Source: Arctopsyche grandis | Lineage: Eukaryota > Arthropoda > Insecta > Trichoptera > Hydropsychidae | NCBI RefSeq assembly: GCF_051622035.1 | Contig: NC_135357.1 | Span: forward strand, 35,137,691 to 35,201,690 | Direction: 5' to 3' | Length of the DNA stretch: 64,000 nucleotides | Part shown: positions 19,994 to 32,024 of the stretch, one piece after another | Numbering within the stretch: position 1 is the first letter of the stretch | Layout: each line of letters opens with the position of its first letter | Program-made: the position numbers and the translations under genes | Notes under the pieces: generated by a model | What the model was told of the DNA's origin: nothing | Database searches by the model: none | What the model saw: the letters and a program-made list of their open reading frames with translations, nothing else

Positions 19994-20009
19994 GGCCCTG
20001 AAAAGGGCC
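19994..20009 (-). terminator. Histone 3'-end stem-loop of H3
   Basis: The minus strand reads GGCCCTTTTCAGGGCC, identical to the H2B stem-loop, 29 bp downstream of the H3 stop. Confidence 0.92.
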
Positions 20010-20038
20010 GTTTTGATTAATAGTAGGTCAGTAGATAT

Positions 20039-20449
<411 letters not shown>

Positions 20450-20526
20450 TGCGTCAGTTCCTGGTGAGACACGTCTGTACGGAACGAGAGACGGGAGTCG
20501 AATGATTCCCACCACTTTCGCACCAT

Positions 20527-20534
20527 TATTTATA
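20527..20534 (-). promoter_or_regulatory. TATA box of the H3 gene
   Basis: The minus strand reads TATAAATA, 78 bp upstream of the H3 ATG, a normal distance for an insect histone gene. Confidence 0.65.
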
Positions 20535-20822
20535 CTAAATCGCTTGACAGCATCGGATATGAATATTGACGTTGCTATATGCTTTTTGATTATTTTTTAA
20601 GATAAAACTGCGATCAAAACTCATGTTAAATCATTTTAATAATTTTAAATCGAAAAGAAACTAAAATCCCATGAAATATGTGAAAAATAAGGTATCCCCT
20701 CCCTTTCCCTAAAAAAAACCGTTAGTGTTTCCCGCCATTGAAGCAATCAGTAACCTTTTAATAGTCAAGACAATTTTAATTTTACCTTTTCGTCTGCTTA
20801 AACCGGAGTTTGTATATTGTAT

Positions 20823-21098
20823 TGAAGAGTATTCAGAGGTAAGTGGAGTCAGGTCGAGGTACAAGAAAACACGCAGGCAGGTTCCAAGTCTTTATTGCTG
20901 CTCGTCCAGTAGAGGTCAGGATCCGAATGCCCCGAGAATGAATCGAGAGCGTACCATTCTTATATCATAGAGCGCTCAGCGCATACACGTATTATCATTG
21001 GTCAAGGAGTCTGGTGCAGCCATTGGTCGCAACGCCCGTCACCATGGCGTCACCATGACGCCACCGGTCTACGGGGCGTCTCTCTATGTAACGTTACA
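20823..21098 (-). mobile_element. Solo LTR of Gypsy-B, copy 1
   Basis: 276 bp. On the minus strand it runs from TGTAACGTTACATAGAGAG to ACTCTTCA. It shares GACCGGTGACGTCA-type sequence, a TATA region and AATAAA with the LTRs at 21285, 37675 and 50611. I could not find a matching target duplication (GTAT and ATAA flank it). Confidence 0.85.
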
Positions 21099-21284
21099 AT
21101 AATATGTCTGGTATATTAAAGATATGACATATATGTATACAAAAAATAATCATTTTTGTATACCGGTACAGGTATTGGTGCTTATTTTTAATCTTACGAA
21201 AATCCAAAACGTGTAAAATTTGTAACTCTCAACATTAAATCAATTCTAGAATCGCCAGTATTTAGTATATTCATCAAATCATAG

Positions 21285-21581
21285 TGAAGAGTATTCAAAG
21301 GTAAGTGGAGTCAGGTCGAGGTACAAGAAAACACGCAGGCAGGTTCCAAGTCTTTATTGCTGCTCGTCTGGTGGAGGTCAGGATCCGAATGCCACCGTTC
21401 GAGAGCGCCCCATACTTATAAATATTCAGCGCTCAGCGCATTCACGTTATGACACGTAAACATGTATAGTCATTGGTCAAGGAGTCGGGTGCAGCCATTG
21501 GCCGCAACGCCCGACTCCACCATTGGTCGGCGTCACCATGACGTCACCGGTCTACGGGGCGTCTCTCTATGTAACGTTACA
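21285..21581 (-). mobile_element. Solo LTR of Gypsy-B, copy 2
   Basis: 297 bp, same family and orientation as copy 1 and only 186 bp from it. A 4-bp duplication ATAG flanks it (21281-21284 and 21582-21585), supporting insertion followed by LTR-LTR recombination. Confidence 0.9.
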
Positions 21582-21585
21582 ATAG

Positions 21586-23897
21586 TATTAATAAAGTTTT
21601 TTGATTTACTTTTCATTGATGAATAATGAAAATAAATATTAAATTGAAAATTTTCAAAATAACATATGTACATATGTATGTATGTACATGCATTCATACA
21701 ACACATACATACATTGAAAAAATTATTTCCATGCTAATTATAACATTTGTAAATTACAAGGTTTATCTTAGTTTTGGACGAACCTCCTAAAACTTTTCCG
21801 ATCGCTTTGAAACTTTGCCATTTTTTTTGGAATAAAAAACGTTTATTTTATTGGAGAGGTTTTGAAAAAACGATGAAAACCATTTCAGAATAATTTGAAT
21901 TTAATAAAAGGATAAAGGGTATAAAATCATTTACGTCATTGCATTATTTTAAACCAAATTTGAGGGCCATGAATTTATGATACCGCAAAAACCCGTTGAA
22001 AAACCTTACATATGTATGTATAACATGTCATGTAAAACAATCAAGAAAAAAAGTAGTTCGAGAAACAGTTGTCAAAAGTCGTTTTGAGAACTCTTTTATC
22101 AAAACGACTTGCAGAGCATCTGTAGCCTAGCCTGAGGCGCGGTATTATTTATCTTTAGGCAATAAAACTGCCACTCATAGTAAAAAAAACGTTTTGAATG
22201 AGTTCGTTCATTCGGTCCAAATATTTGAAAATATATAATTTCTTGTAAGGTCTTTGTAATATTTTATACGTATAAAATATTATTAAAGAAATTATACATT
22301 AGATGAACAGATGGGCGCTGGATGACAGTTATTGATGTAAACATAATTCGTTATACATATGTATGTTTCGAATTTACAAAAGCGAAAGATATTAATTAGT
22401 AAAAATATACCTTATTAAATTATTGATAAACGAAATGAGCCTTAATTACTATAAACTATCATATAGATTTTAATGTGACTATAATAACACTGAGCAACAA
22501 AAACGAAAGCATTTAAATTGCAATTACCGCTCGAGTTAGTACGTTTAGATAAAAATATTGAAATAGAAAACAAATCCTTATAAACGAGGTGAAATAAAAA
22601 AATTGCCAAATAAATGCAACAATATGTTTCTGGTAATCTATTTTGAATGATTTAAAATGTTTAGTAACTGCTTCAAGTAAGTTCGTTGCTGTACAAGATC
22701 CGATGACACGAACGAGCCCAAGATTATACGGATCTTCTGATGGAAGACGGACGTGCATCCATATATGCCCCATTGAATTTTATTATCCTTGGCGGTATTC
22801 TAAGAAATTATTTGCGTACGAAAATAACGTTTTACATACATACATATGTATGTACTTTAAAAGGCAAGAAAATTTAAACTTACAATATTTCGAATTGCTT
22901 ATTCCATTTTTGTTTTTCGCCTATATTTTGTTAAAAAATTAAATTTTATAACGCATTTTGATTTTAAAAAAATATTTTTAATTAAAAAAAAATTATGTCT
23001 TGTTACCCGGAACCGATGGTTTTTAGTCCCGGGTCTCGGGTCTGGGTTTCAGGTCCATTACCCGACGGGTTCGGGTCCAGGTCGGGTCGAGTCCAGAAAC
23101 CCTAGCGTCAGGCCCTATATATGTTATTCAATATCTATGTACAGTAAGATGCAGAGAAATCGCATCACTTTCAATTGTTCATGTTTTCGATTTTTTTTAA
23201 TTACATGAAGCTATACACAAGTTTTTTTGGTTTTATTATTTGATTTTAACTATTTAACATGTTTTACGATTAAAAAAGATTATTTATATTTTTAAATTAA
23301 GGCGTGATACGAATTTTAAAAAAACATGCAAAATAGGGCATTTTTCTTATAGCGTCAGGCCCTATATATGTTATTCAATATCTATGTATGTCTGTATGTG
23401 AACAACGAAGTGCATTGATGGAATCTAATCTTGCCGACCAACGAGTAGGGTTCAATCTTTTTTTTAAAGTAACCAATGGTGAATTCTCCTCACAAAGTCC
23501 CACCTGTTAATGCTGACAGCGAAAAAATTATAAATTTGTTCAACCACATCAAAAAAATAAGAAGCGTACGGTATCTTTTATAAAGAGATTTAAATCATGA
23601 GCAGCACAGTGAACGTAACGAGCATTTGGTTCGAGTTCAGTTATCTTCAGACCGTTGTATGCACCACTCATTACCCTGGCACCATCGTAACCCTGTCCTC
23701 TACGTTTCGCAATATCTAGTCAACAGATCCAAAATATATTTTTTAAACCCTCTGCGCTTCTGTCTTTAACATTAAAAAACCCCACGAACGATTACTTTAT
23801 TTCGACATCAATTGGACGTTGAATTTGATCTTTTTGAACAATCTATCGAAAAACAACACTCACTTGCTCAATTTTACTTAAATCTTTAGTACCGTCA
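21586..23897. other. AT-rich gene-poor interval
   Basis: No open frame with recognisable content. Several ACATACATATGTATGTA-type microsatellite patches (about 21660, 22010 and 22840). A GC-rich patch of CCCGGGTCTCGGG-type repeats at 23009-23095 looks like a transposon end. The segment CGTCAGGCCCTATATATG with its 3' context occurs twice (23103-23141 and 23351-23389), bracketing about 210 bp. Confidence 0.6.
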
Positions 23898-24353
23898 ATT
23901 AGCCAGCAGCGTGGCTCGGTCGTTAAGCTTCTGCTTAACACTGAGAGGCGCCGAGTTCGATCCCTTGAGCTGACCTCGATTGAAAAGAATTTTTCTGAGT
24001 ATATCTGTAATGCTGCTGGTCAGACCAGGATTTGTGACTCCTGGTTGATCGTTTCCTATCAGAGTTTGCCGATTTTCTCTGATTTCATTGTTGAAACGAT
24101 TCCCGATTAAAAATTGGCTAAAAATCCTTCCTACCCACTATGTCACCACTATTTGAGTATGATTAATGTAAATATTACAATAAAAATGTATGTACAATTC
24201 ATAGATGTCTCGTTAATTGTCGAGTTTAAGTCAGTGTCTCGTAATTTAGCGACTTATGTATATAATAAAAAATGCTGTATTGTTTGTAATTTGGCCAGGA
24301 AGGCGCATTGGGGTTTTACCTGTAATGCCTTCCTGGTATGAAATAAAATAAAA
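23898..24353 (+). mobile_element. tRNA-derived SINE, second copy
   Basis: Same family as 4057-4521: tRNA-like head TTAGCCAGCAGCGTGGCTCGG, B-box-like GAGTTCGATCCC, shared body and CCAGGAAGGCGCATTGGGG tail region, ending in an AAATAAAATAAAA tract. Diverged from the first copy by scattered substitutions. Confidence 0.8.
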
Positions 24354-25026
24354 TGATTGAATAGGAAAGTGGTTATAGAAGTAAATATTGCATTTTCTAT
24401 TTGTGTCGAAATTAATTGGATGATTTCATTGTGTATTGTCGCGCTCAAAAAAGTCACAGAACCTGCTTTATGTTTGGCTATCAATGATTACAAAAGTGGA
24501 TCATAAGTTGCCAGAAGTTGAATGAAAGAAAGAAAATTTCCAGATTGTTAAAAGACACGAAATTTTCTTGATGGCCTCAAAATGCCAAATTACATTTAGC
24601 CAATGTTAGTTTGACATTAATTTGTCCACAAATCGTAAGTAAAACAGGATTTAGTGTGTACTTAGATTTTTCGTGAATTGCATTTTTTTTTTAAAGTCAT
24701 CTCCAGCCTTGTATGCCTTCAAACCAAGAGGAATATTTTTTTTGTCAGCAAAAAGCCAACATGGTTTACAGTACAATCCACAAGAATAGTCGAAATATGA
24801 TTTTTCTTAGTGGAATTTTATTTAATTCTCATATAAAGACAATTTAATATATTATCCCTATTAATTCAATTCAGATTCGTGTTAATACTAGTACGAGTTT
24901 TCAGCTCGCAATTTTACCGATTTAAAATTCAGTACACTTCTAATTAACCCTTTTAAACGAAAACAAAAAATAGTGTGGCCAGAACACTATCCCAATAAAC
25001 ATGTTTCAATAGAAAATATCATTAAC
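24354..25026. other. AT-rich interval, no gene
   Basis: No recognisable coding or repeat content. Confidence 0.5.
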
Positions 25027-25034
25027 ATCATGAC

Positions 25035-25167
25035 TAGAGGTAGGATAGCCAAGGTGCCGCTCATTGTTCCATTGTTGTAAATCCTTTGTAAAAGAGGTTC
25101 GGCAAACCTTTAACAATGGATTTACAACTTTTGAACAATACGCGGCACCTTCTGGGTCCAGGCTTTA
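25035..25167. mobile_element. Hairpin MITE, hAT-type (copy 1)
   Basis: 133 bp with an 8-bp duplication ATCATGAC (25027-25034 and 25068-25075), the size used by hAT transposases. Ends TAGAGGTAGGATAGCC and, inverted, TAAAGCCTGGACCC. The core is a long inverted repeat (TTGTAAATCCTTTG... and ...CAATGGATTTACAA) around CGGC. Related copies at about 25512, 49507, 57155 and 58085. Confidence 0.8.
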
Positions 25168-25511
25168 ATCATGACTATAGATTCCAATATTCATTTTGAA
25201 CAGGAAATCGACAGATTTTGAGACATTGACCGAACACCAGATATAGAAAAATCGCGCGATTCAACAAACATCTCCGAATCTCTAGCCAATCAACATTTTT
25301 AATTACCAAATTTGTGTTCACCGGGCATAGATCTATAATAAAGTCATATCTTGTCCCCGAATAAAAAAAAGTCGTCATTTGTCGAACAGCGCTATTGTCA
25401 GACAAAGAGCAAAAAAAAGGTTGACAATAGAAATGCAACCTGAGCGTCTTCCCTTGGTCATTAATTTAGAGACAGGAGCCACTTTGCCAGTCCAGCTCTA
25501 ATAGTCATTAT

Positions 25512-25615
25512 TAAAGAGCGGACCCAGAGCGCGCCGTTCATTGTTCAATTGTTGTAAATGCATTGTTAAAGGTTCAGCGAACCTTTTTTTTGGACTCTAG
25601 CTTTGTAAATAGAGC
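25512..25615. mobile_element. Hairpin MITE, degraded copy
   Basis: Contains the family core TTGTTGTAAATGCATTGTTA and AAGGTTCAGCGAACC, but the right arm is replaced by a T-run. Boundaries uncertain. Confidence 0.55.
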
Positions 25616-25669
25616 CAAACCGCCCCGATTCCTGGAAAAAGCACGGTCTCTATCCGCGCTCTAGTAACC

Positions 25670-26145
25670 CTCTCACCCACCCTTCGCCGAATAATTTGAA
25701 TGGAAGATTCGTCGGAAAAATATCTATACCTGAAAAAAGGGGGTGACACAACAACTCATTCACAGATTTTCCGTAAACCGAGAATGCGCTCCAGCCATTA
25801 CGTATACGGCCATCTCTTTCTCAGCCGTGTGTTCACCAAGATCTCGTATACTGACGAGGCGCGCTAGCTATTACGTATGCGGCCATCTCTTTCACAGACC
25901 GTTTGTTCACCGATAGCTCGTATATTGACGCGGCGTTCTAGCCATTACCGTTCGTTCGTTCACCCATATCTTCGTTCGCGGAACTCGAATATTTTTTTTT
26001 CGGCTTTTCCCATAATTTAAGTATTACATTGTTTTAGGTTTCACTAATACTAATTTTGATTTTATGAACTATGGCTCTCACCCACCCTTCGCCGAATAAT
26101 TTGAATGGAAGATTCGTCGGAAAAATATCTATACCTGAAAAAAGG
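25670..26145. repeat. Direct duplication flanking a small tandem array
   Basis: A 71-bp segment containing GCCGAATAATTTGAATGGAA occurs at 25670-25740 and 26075-26145 with almost no differences. Between them lies a two-and-a-part tandem array (about 25795-25950, unit ~73 bp) with CGGCCATCTCTTTC. It could be a short terminal-repeat element of ~476 bp, but I see no TG/CA ends. Confidence 0.6.
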
Positions 26146-26252
26146 CACACATATTAATGATTTTGTAAATATTAGACTATTTTTACAAAAATTTTATTAA
26201 AATTATATAACCACTTTCCAATCATCCAGAGTGAAGTGTTGATGCTGGCTAG

Positions 26253-26684
26253 TAGGGATCCGAATCGAATATTCGAGTATTCGAATTGTTCGTCTGATTT
26301 GTCAGCCATTCGTTATTCGAATATTTCATCAACTATTCGAATATTATTCGTGTATATATATTTTTTATCAACTAAATTCACAAAATCAATATGAAAAGAG
26401 TGATGACGAAGAAGCCGACGATTATGAAGAAAATGAATACGCAATAATGAAAATATGAAAATGAAAATAATACGATATTTAAAATAAAAAATTGAAATTA
26501 TTATTGGCTGTAAAAACGAGGTGGAATTCAATGGCATCTATGATAAGATCAATCATTCAAATTTATGCTTGGTACATATGCAATTACCTTTTTTTTTTTT
26601 GCAATTTTCGAATATATTCGAATAGCTCTTGATTAACTATTCGATATTCGAATAGTTGAAGTCGACGAACATTTGGGATCCCTA
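26253..26684. mobile_element. Non-autonomous hAT-like element (432 bp)
   Basis: Inverted ends TAGGGATCC and GGATCCCTA, with 8-bp flanks CTGGCTAG (26245-26252) and CTGTCTAG (26685-26692), 7 of 8 matching. Sub-terminal repeats ATTCGAATA are dense at both ends. The interior is AT-rich with no transposase. Confidence 0.8.
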
Positions 26685-26692
26685 CTGTCTAG

Positions 26693-27584
26693 CCAGTGCA
26701 GGTCTTACACACTTTGGCTGACGCCCTCAGGCAATTTTCCTCTAGGCGCCCCTAGAAAAAATAACTGAAAACAGATTTTCCCTCCTCCTTTTTCCGGGCT
26801 TGGGACCGGCAGTAAAGTGGTTAACAAAGTTTCCCAACCTCACTGGCGGAGTTAAAAATAAATAAATTAATTAATAAAAAAATATATATTTTAATAAAGA
26901 AAAGTAAATTGTGTTGGTGAGAACTGCAGGAAAGTTTTCCTAGTGTTTAATTATTACATTAAATAAAATAGTGAATTTGGCATTTTTCTAAAGTACAATA
27001 TTCTAAATGAATTATTACTGGTATGAATTATTTCAAGTTTTATGGAGTGATTGAGCCATACAATATAACTGTATAAATGAAAGAATTGAATTTTGACATG
27101 TTACATTTCAGCACAAATAAAAGTTGCATATTATATGTATATTTTCTTGAAATGTTCATTATGAATGTAACAAAAGTACATTTAAATGATGTAAAGGGAG
27201 TCACATGTTAGGGTTTTTTGCAGACACAGGTTGTCCCTTATATTTAGATATGTTTTCTCAGCCTTTCGATTTTTCTGGCGAATTTCTCTAGTCCACTGTA
27301 TTCTTCTTTTAGGTACATTTTCACTGTTCTGGGAGAATAAACAATCTGCAGTATTATTAATGGTATCTCCATCTAAAACATTATAAATAATTGTACTAGT
27401 TCAAGAACGTATCATTTACAGTTCATTGTGATTTTATTGATGTGAATAAATTAATTTGATATCACATTCATAATAATATAACATCATCAGTGATTATGTT
27501 TTCCTTTTTCAGGTATCTGATAACGGGAAATTCATTTCGATCGATCGGCTTTAGCTATCGACTAGGTTTTTCAACATTTTTCAA
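26693..27584. other. AT-rich interval, no gene
   Basis: Nothing recognised apart from simple AT runs. Confidence 0.5.
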
Positions 27585-28235
27585 CTAGGGTGTTGTAAAA
27601 GAGGGTATTGTAAAGGAGTCAGTGCAATAATTTGGAAAAAATTACAACCTACAGTATTGCTACAACCAACCGCAGAAAAATGGAAAGAGGTGGCATCAGA
27701 ATTCGATGCTCTATGGAACTTTCCCAATTGTGTGGGTGCATTAGATGGCAAACATATAAATATACGCTGCCCAAAAAATGCCGGGTCCAATTTTTACAAT
27801 TATAAAGGTAATCATTCAATCGTATTACTGGCGTTAGTAGACGCACAATATAAGTTTTTGCCAATAGATGTGGGTGCATATGGAAGAAACAGCGATGGAG
27901 GTATTTTTGACAAATCAAATTTAGCTAAATCGCACAAGACAATCCTTTAGTTCCAGGAACTGAACCTCTCCCATACGTTATAGTAGTAGAGACGAAGCAT
28001 TTCCGCTAAAGCGGTATCTATTACGGCCTTACAGTAGAAATTCAATAAGAGGTAATGAACCAAAAAAAATTTTAATTACAGGCTTTCTCGCGCAAGAAGG
28101 AGTGGAGAATTTTGGTATCAAGATGGAGAGTGTTTGAAAGAGCAATACCACTTCACGGATATGGTTGATAATCTAATTCTGGCAGCATGCTGTCTTCACA
28201 ATTATTTGGGAGCATACAAAATTAGAGATATTAAC
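27585..28235 (+). pseudogene. PIF/Harbinger DDE transposase, decayed fragment
   Basis: The transposase is recognisable in pieces. KWKEVASEFDALWNFPNCVG and GALDGKHINIRCP carry the first catalytic Asp; YKGNHSIVLLALVDAQYKF and DVGAYGRNSDGGIF follow, ending near 27950. After a frame break, SRARRVVENFG, ILVSRWRVFER and ILAACCLHNYL are encoded around 28085-28210. This order is that of the DDE_Tnp_4 (PIF/Harbinger) nuclease. No ATG starts the frame, several stops and frame changes are present, and I found no terminal repeats or Myb-like partner gene, so it is a dead fragment. Confidence 0.85.
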
Positions 28236-28286
28236 CTAAATTCGAATGGAGGCACTAACTACCACATGTTGATCAACCAGATATAA

Positions 28287-29426
28287 TTGTGCTTCGAAAA
28301 CTACCTGCTCCTTCAGGACAAAACGATCCAGCAAAAATGTGATAAATATAGTAGATTCACGTGCCGCGACAGAGTTATAACTACCGATGATCGAATTTTT
28401 CCATACAAAGATGACCACAACCACCTTAGACATGCTGCAAAGCTACAAGCAGACAAAGTAATGGAGACCGTAAGAGAACAGAGATCCACCCCATTTCCTG
28501 CTGTTTCGAGCATTTTCTGGCGTGCGAAATGCAGTGGCAGCTCAATTGCCGTCCATATCAAACATGAAAAGAACCATTAGAAACGCGAGGACAAGAAAAG
28601 AAGGAGTTCCAACGAACCCTAGTACAAGAGAAGAAATCGTCTTACCACACGAATACACAGTTACCGAAACCGGGGAAAATTTCCTAATGTTCGACTTTGG
28701 GCCTGTTCAAAACAGAATAATGATATTTTCGACATTAAGAAATTTAAATTTGCTGGCAATGTTGATACATTGGTACGGAGATGGTACATTCAAAGTGGTA
28801 TCATCATTTTTTTATTTTATTTTATTTACCATGCACGGCTTGGAAAACAATATGGCGATACCAATGTATATGCTTTATTACCAAATAAAACGCAGCAGAC
28901 GTACGTCACATTGTTTAAAGAAGTGAAAAAATTGCTTCCGGGCTCAAATCCGTCACCAAGAACAATAATGACTGATTTTGAAGTAGCAGTCATAAATGCC
29001 ATCCGAACCGAGCTACCACTTACTGTGCATCGTGGCTGCTTCGTCCATTTCAGTCAATGCATATTCCGACGGATACAAGAAAGTGGCCTACAAATAAGGT
29101 ACCGAGAAGATCCAGAGCTCGCACTGACTCTCTAATTGCTACCGACTTTGGCATTCGTTCCGGCAAACGAAGTAGTTCCCACTTTCGAGTATTTGGTCAA
29201 TACATCGACATTCCCCGAAGAGATCCAGCGTGTCGTCAACTACTTCAAAGATACGTGGATCGGCCGCCCGCAATCAGGACATCAGCGGCGTCCGCCATAT
29301 TTCGCACACGAAATGTGGAACTGCTTTGCAGGTGTGCAAGATGGTCTTCCAAAAACCAACAATTTTTTAAAAGGCTGGCATCGCCGTTTTCATACACAGG
29401 TATCGGCTGACCATCCTAATATTTGA
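28287..29426 (+). pseudogene. MULE-type transposase, decayed (FLYWCH-like N-terminus)
   Basis: Pieces in different frames give an N-terminal Cys/His region (KYSRFTCRDR, YKDDHNHLRHAA, resembling a FLYWCH/WRKY-type finger) and then a MULE nuclease domain: LIHWYGDGTFKVVSSFFY with the DGTF motif, NKTQQTYVTLFKEV, PRTIMTDFEVAVINAIR with the second Asp, and VHRGCFVHFSQCIFRRIQ with the Cys/His pattern. It ends with FAHEMWNCFAG and NNFLKGWHRRFH. The frame changes at about 28580, 28800 and 29135. It adjoins the Harbinger fragment only 50 bp away, so the two may have been brought together by insertion. No terminal inverted repeats located. Confidence 0.8.
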
Positions 29427-32024
29427 AAGTTTGCATGATGTACCAAATAAAAACATTATAGACAACCTGGATCCAAATAAGTCAGATGGAGATTAAAACT
29501 CGAAGAATTCGACAAAACGGTTAAACATAGACCATGAATCGTAAATTCGAATGCCGATTGCCTATCAAGGATTAAAAAAAAGAATTTTTTTATGATAGTT
29601 ACAAAACAGCTATACTTAATTGGAAATGTATTCAAAACCAGAGTATAGTAGAGTTCAAAACCAAGACTACAATCCAGTAAATAAAGAAATTAAAGAATAA
29701 CGAGGCATAATAGGGATTTTAACAGTAACCTAATAGAAAATACTATTAAGAAAAACCGTAGCTTGAAAAAATGCAAACAGGATCTTTTCTTAGGCTAAAA
29801 CCAGATGATCGCAATCAGATTATAGATCACAATTAGAAGGAGTAAACATAGTTTACGACGACGACGACGATTTTCTGCTCCGAAAACGACCAATAGTGGA
29901 AGTCGCGCTAAAAACTGCAAAGAACGGTAAAACCCCAAGGAGAGAATCATAATCCCATTGATTTGCTTAATTGTGGAAGCTCCCCGAAATAAAATCTTAG
30001 CTAGGCTTTTCAGCAAATGTATCCAGAACGCGACGATAATTTTATTAAACAATAAGTTCCGTTAACAACGATGCGTTAGAGACGGAATTATTAGATAACA
30101 GATGGAGCAGCGGATGTAAAGCGTGTAAAGTACAAGCAACTAATTATCGGAACGTGGTGCTTGGCACGATTTTCGTGACGGTAAAATTATAGATTATTTA
30201 ATTAAAACTGATCCAGTTCAAATCACAATGAATAAATATCCCGATGATAATAAAAATGGACCGTCGTTTTTCATGCTCATATTACAATAAAGTCTTCCGA
30301 ATGGTATGAACTAAAAAAATTAGAGCAATAAAAAATTCGTCATTCGAGAAAAGCATGACGAGTTGCCCAGAATTTTTAGGATTTTTTTTTATTTTTGCCA
30401 CTAACCCCTATTTTTTAAGGATACTTATACACGAATCATATTTGCAATGTGCACGAGTTTTATCATAACGGAAATTTTAAATGCTTGTAAAAAAAAGAGA
30501 ATCAAGATGGACTATTCATCCTGTGCAAACAGTCCGGGAACAGATAAAATTCATTTCAACTTCATTACACAAAAATAAAAATGTAAAATTCAATTATTTT
30601 TGAAGCACCGCGCGCAGAAGAATGATCATTTCACTACAATGATTGAAATACAAATACATATTATATTTCTACGACAAATAGTATGGAGGTATAAATAAGT
30701 CGTTTTAGATGACAAACTTACTCTTCATAGTTGCAACAGTCGAGATCATAAGGAGGCTCGTCAATGAGATGGACCACCCAAGCTCCCACCTGAAACACCG
30801 GGCCCGGGAGATTATAGCCAACCCGTCCACGGCATAATTTTAAAAACAAAAGGAAGTGGCGATTCTCATCTCCTGAAGATCTTCAGCACACCCCGGCGGC
30901 TGCATTCGGCGGCAAACAACGACCCGTCGATGACGATTTTGATTAAAATCAACCATCAACGTCCGCGGCCTTAAAGTTGCTCGAGGGTGCACTAGTTTGT
31001 TAGACTTAACAGCCAAAACTCGACCGACTACATGAGAGCAAGTCCAGTCAAAATCAACTGACGAATGAATATACCAACTGCTATTGTTGTTTCACTGTAG
31101 AAAGCCACTTGGGTAAAACGTACATGCTGTCCGCTTCACTGTCCCTCGACCAATGGCAATTCGTAGACAACAGAACATTGTACGTACTAAATGCTATTGA
31201 AAGGGGCAGCGTGTGCGTTTTACATAGGTGTGTTCCTACAGCGGATGGACTAGCTAACAATATATCTTGTTTTAAAAATGTTTCATGACATTAATTAGAA
31301 GCTGGAGTTTTCGGTGCGCCAAAAATTTGTTGAAAATTATCGATGATGAAAATATTCACTGCGTATTCTCAGCAGGACCTGTTGAAAATCGCATGAGTTG
31401 AATTGTACACCTCGATTCTTATTAGGTTACGATTTTCGTTAAAACCCCTCGCGCACGTTACAAATATAATATGTAGATTCAGTAAATCGTGCCACGTATA
31501 TTCAGTGCGACATATTGAGTCATCGCTCATCGAAAATGTTACGGACTACGAATGACACAATTTGTCAAATAAGAAATCACAGCAAATAAATAGCCTGGTA
31601 CAGCAAATCCAAATAGTGCCAAACATGTATGGGCAAAAAATCATCCTATTATATACCAATTCAAATTGAAACAACCACGATTTATACAAAGAGAATTTCA
31701 AGAGTAAAACACTTAATACAGACTGTGTTCTCTAATTTTAATACACAGTAATAATGTTCAGTAGTTCCAAACATGTATGGGCAAATGTAAGGGAGACTAC
31801 GAATATTTATCGTTAACTGAAATAAGTTGGATCCTTTTTTGAACTTCTAAAAAACGTTTCGCCAAAAGCATCAGAGAAAAATTGTAAAATATATATTTAC
31901 AATTCTGCCTATAAACGGAATATAGCCTAGGGACATATTGTTCAAAACAGAACATTCAACAAGCACACACAGACAACGCTCGGTCTCAATGCAGGCCTTG
32001 CCATACATTTGTTTTCTACCATTG
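29427..32024. other. Gene-poor interval
   Basis: No coding content recognised. Around 31112-31230 two segments (GTAAAACGTACATGCTG and, inverted, CAGCGTGTGCGTTTTAC) form a loose inverted repeat that may be a MITE remnant. Confidence 0.5.

Noticed and set aside
25785..25950. Satellite DNA
   Set aside because: Only about two units, too few to call a satellite.
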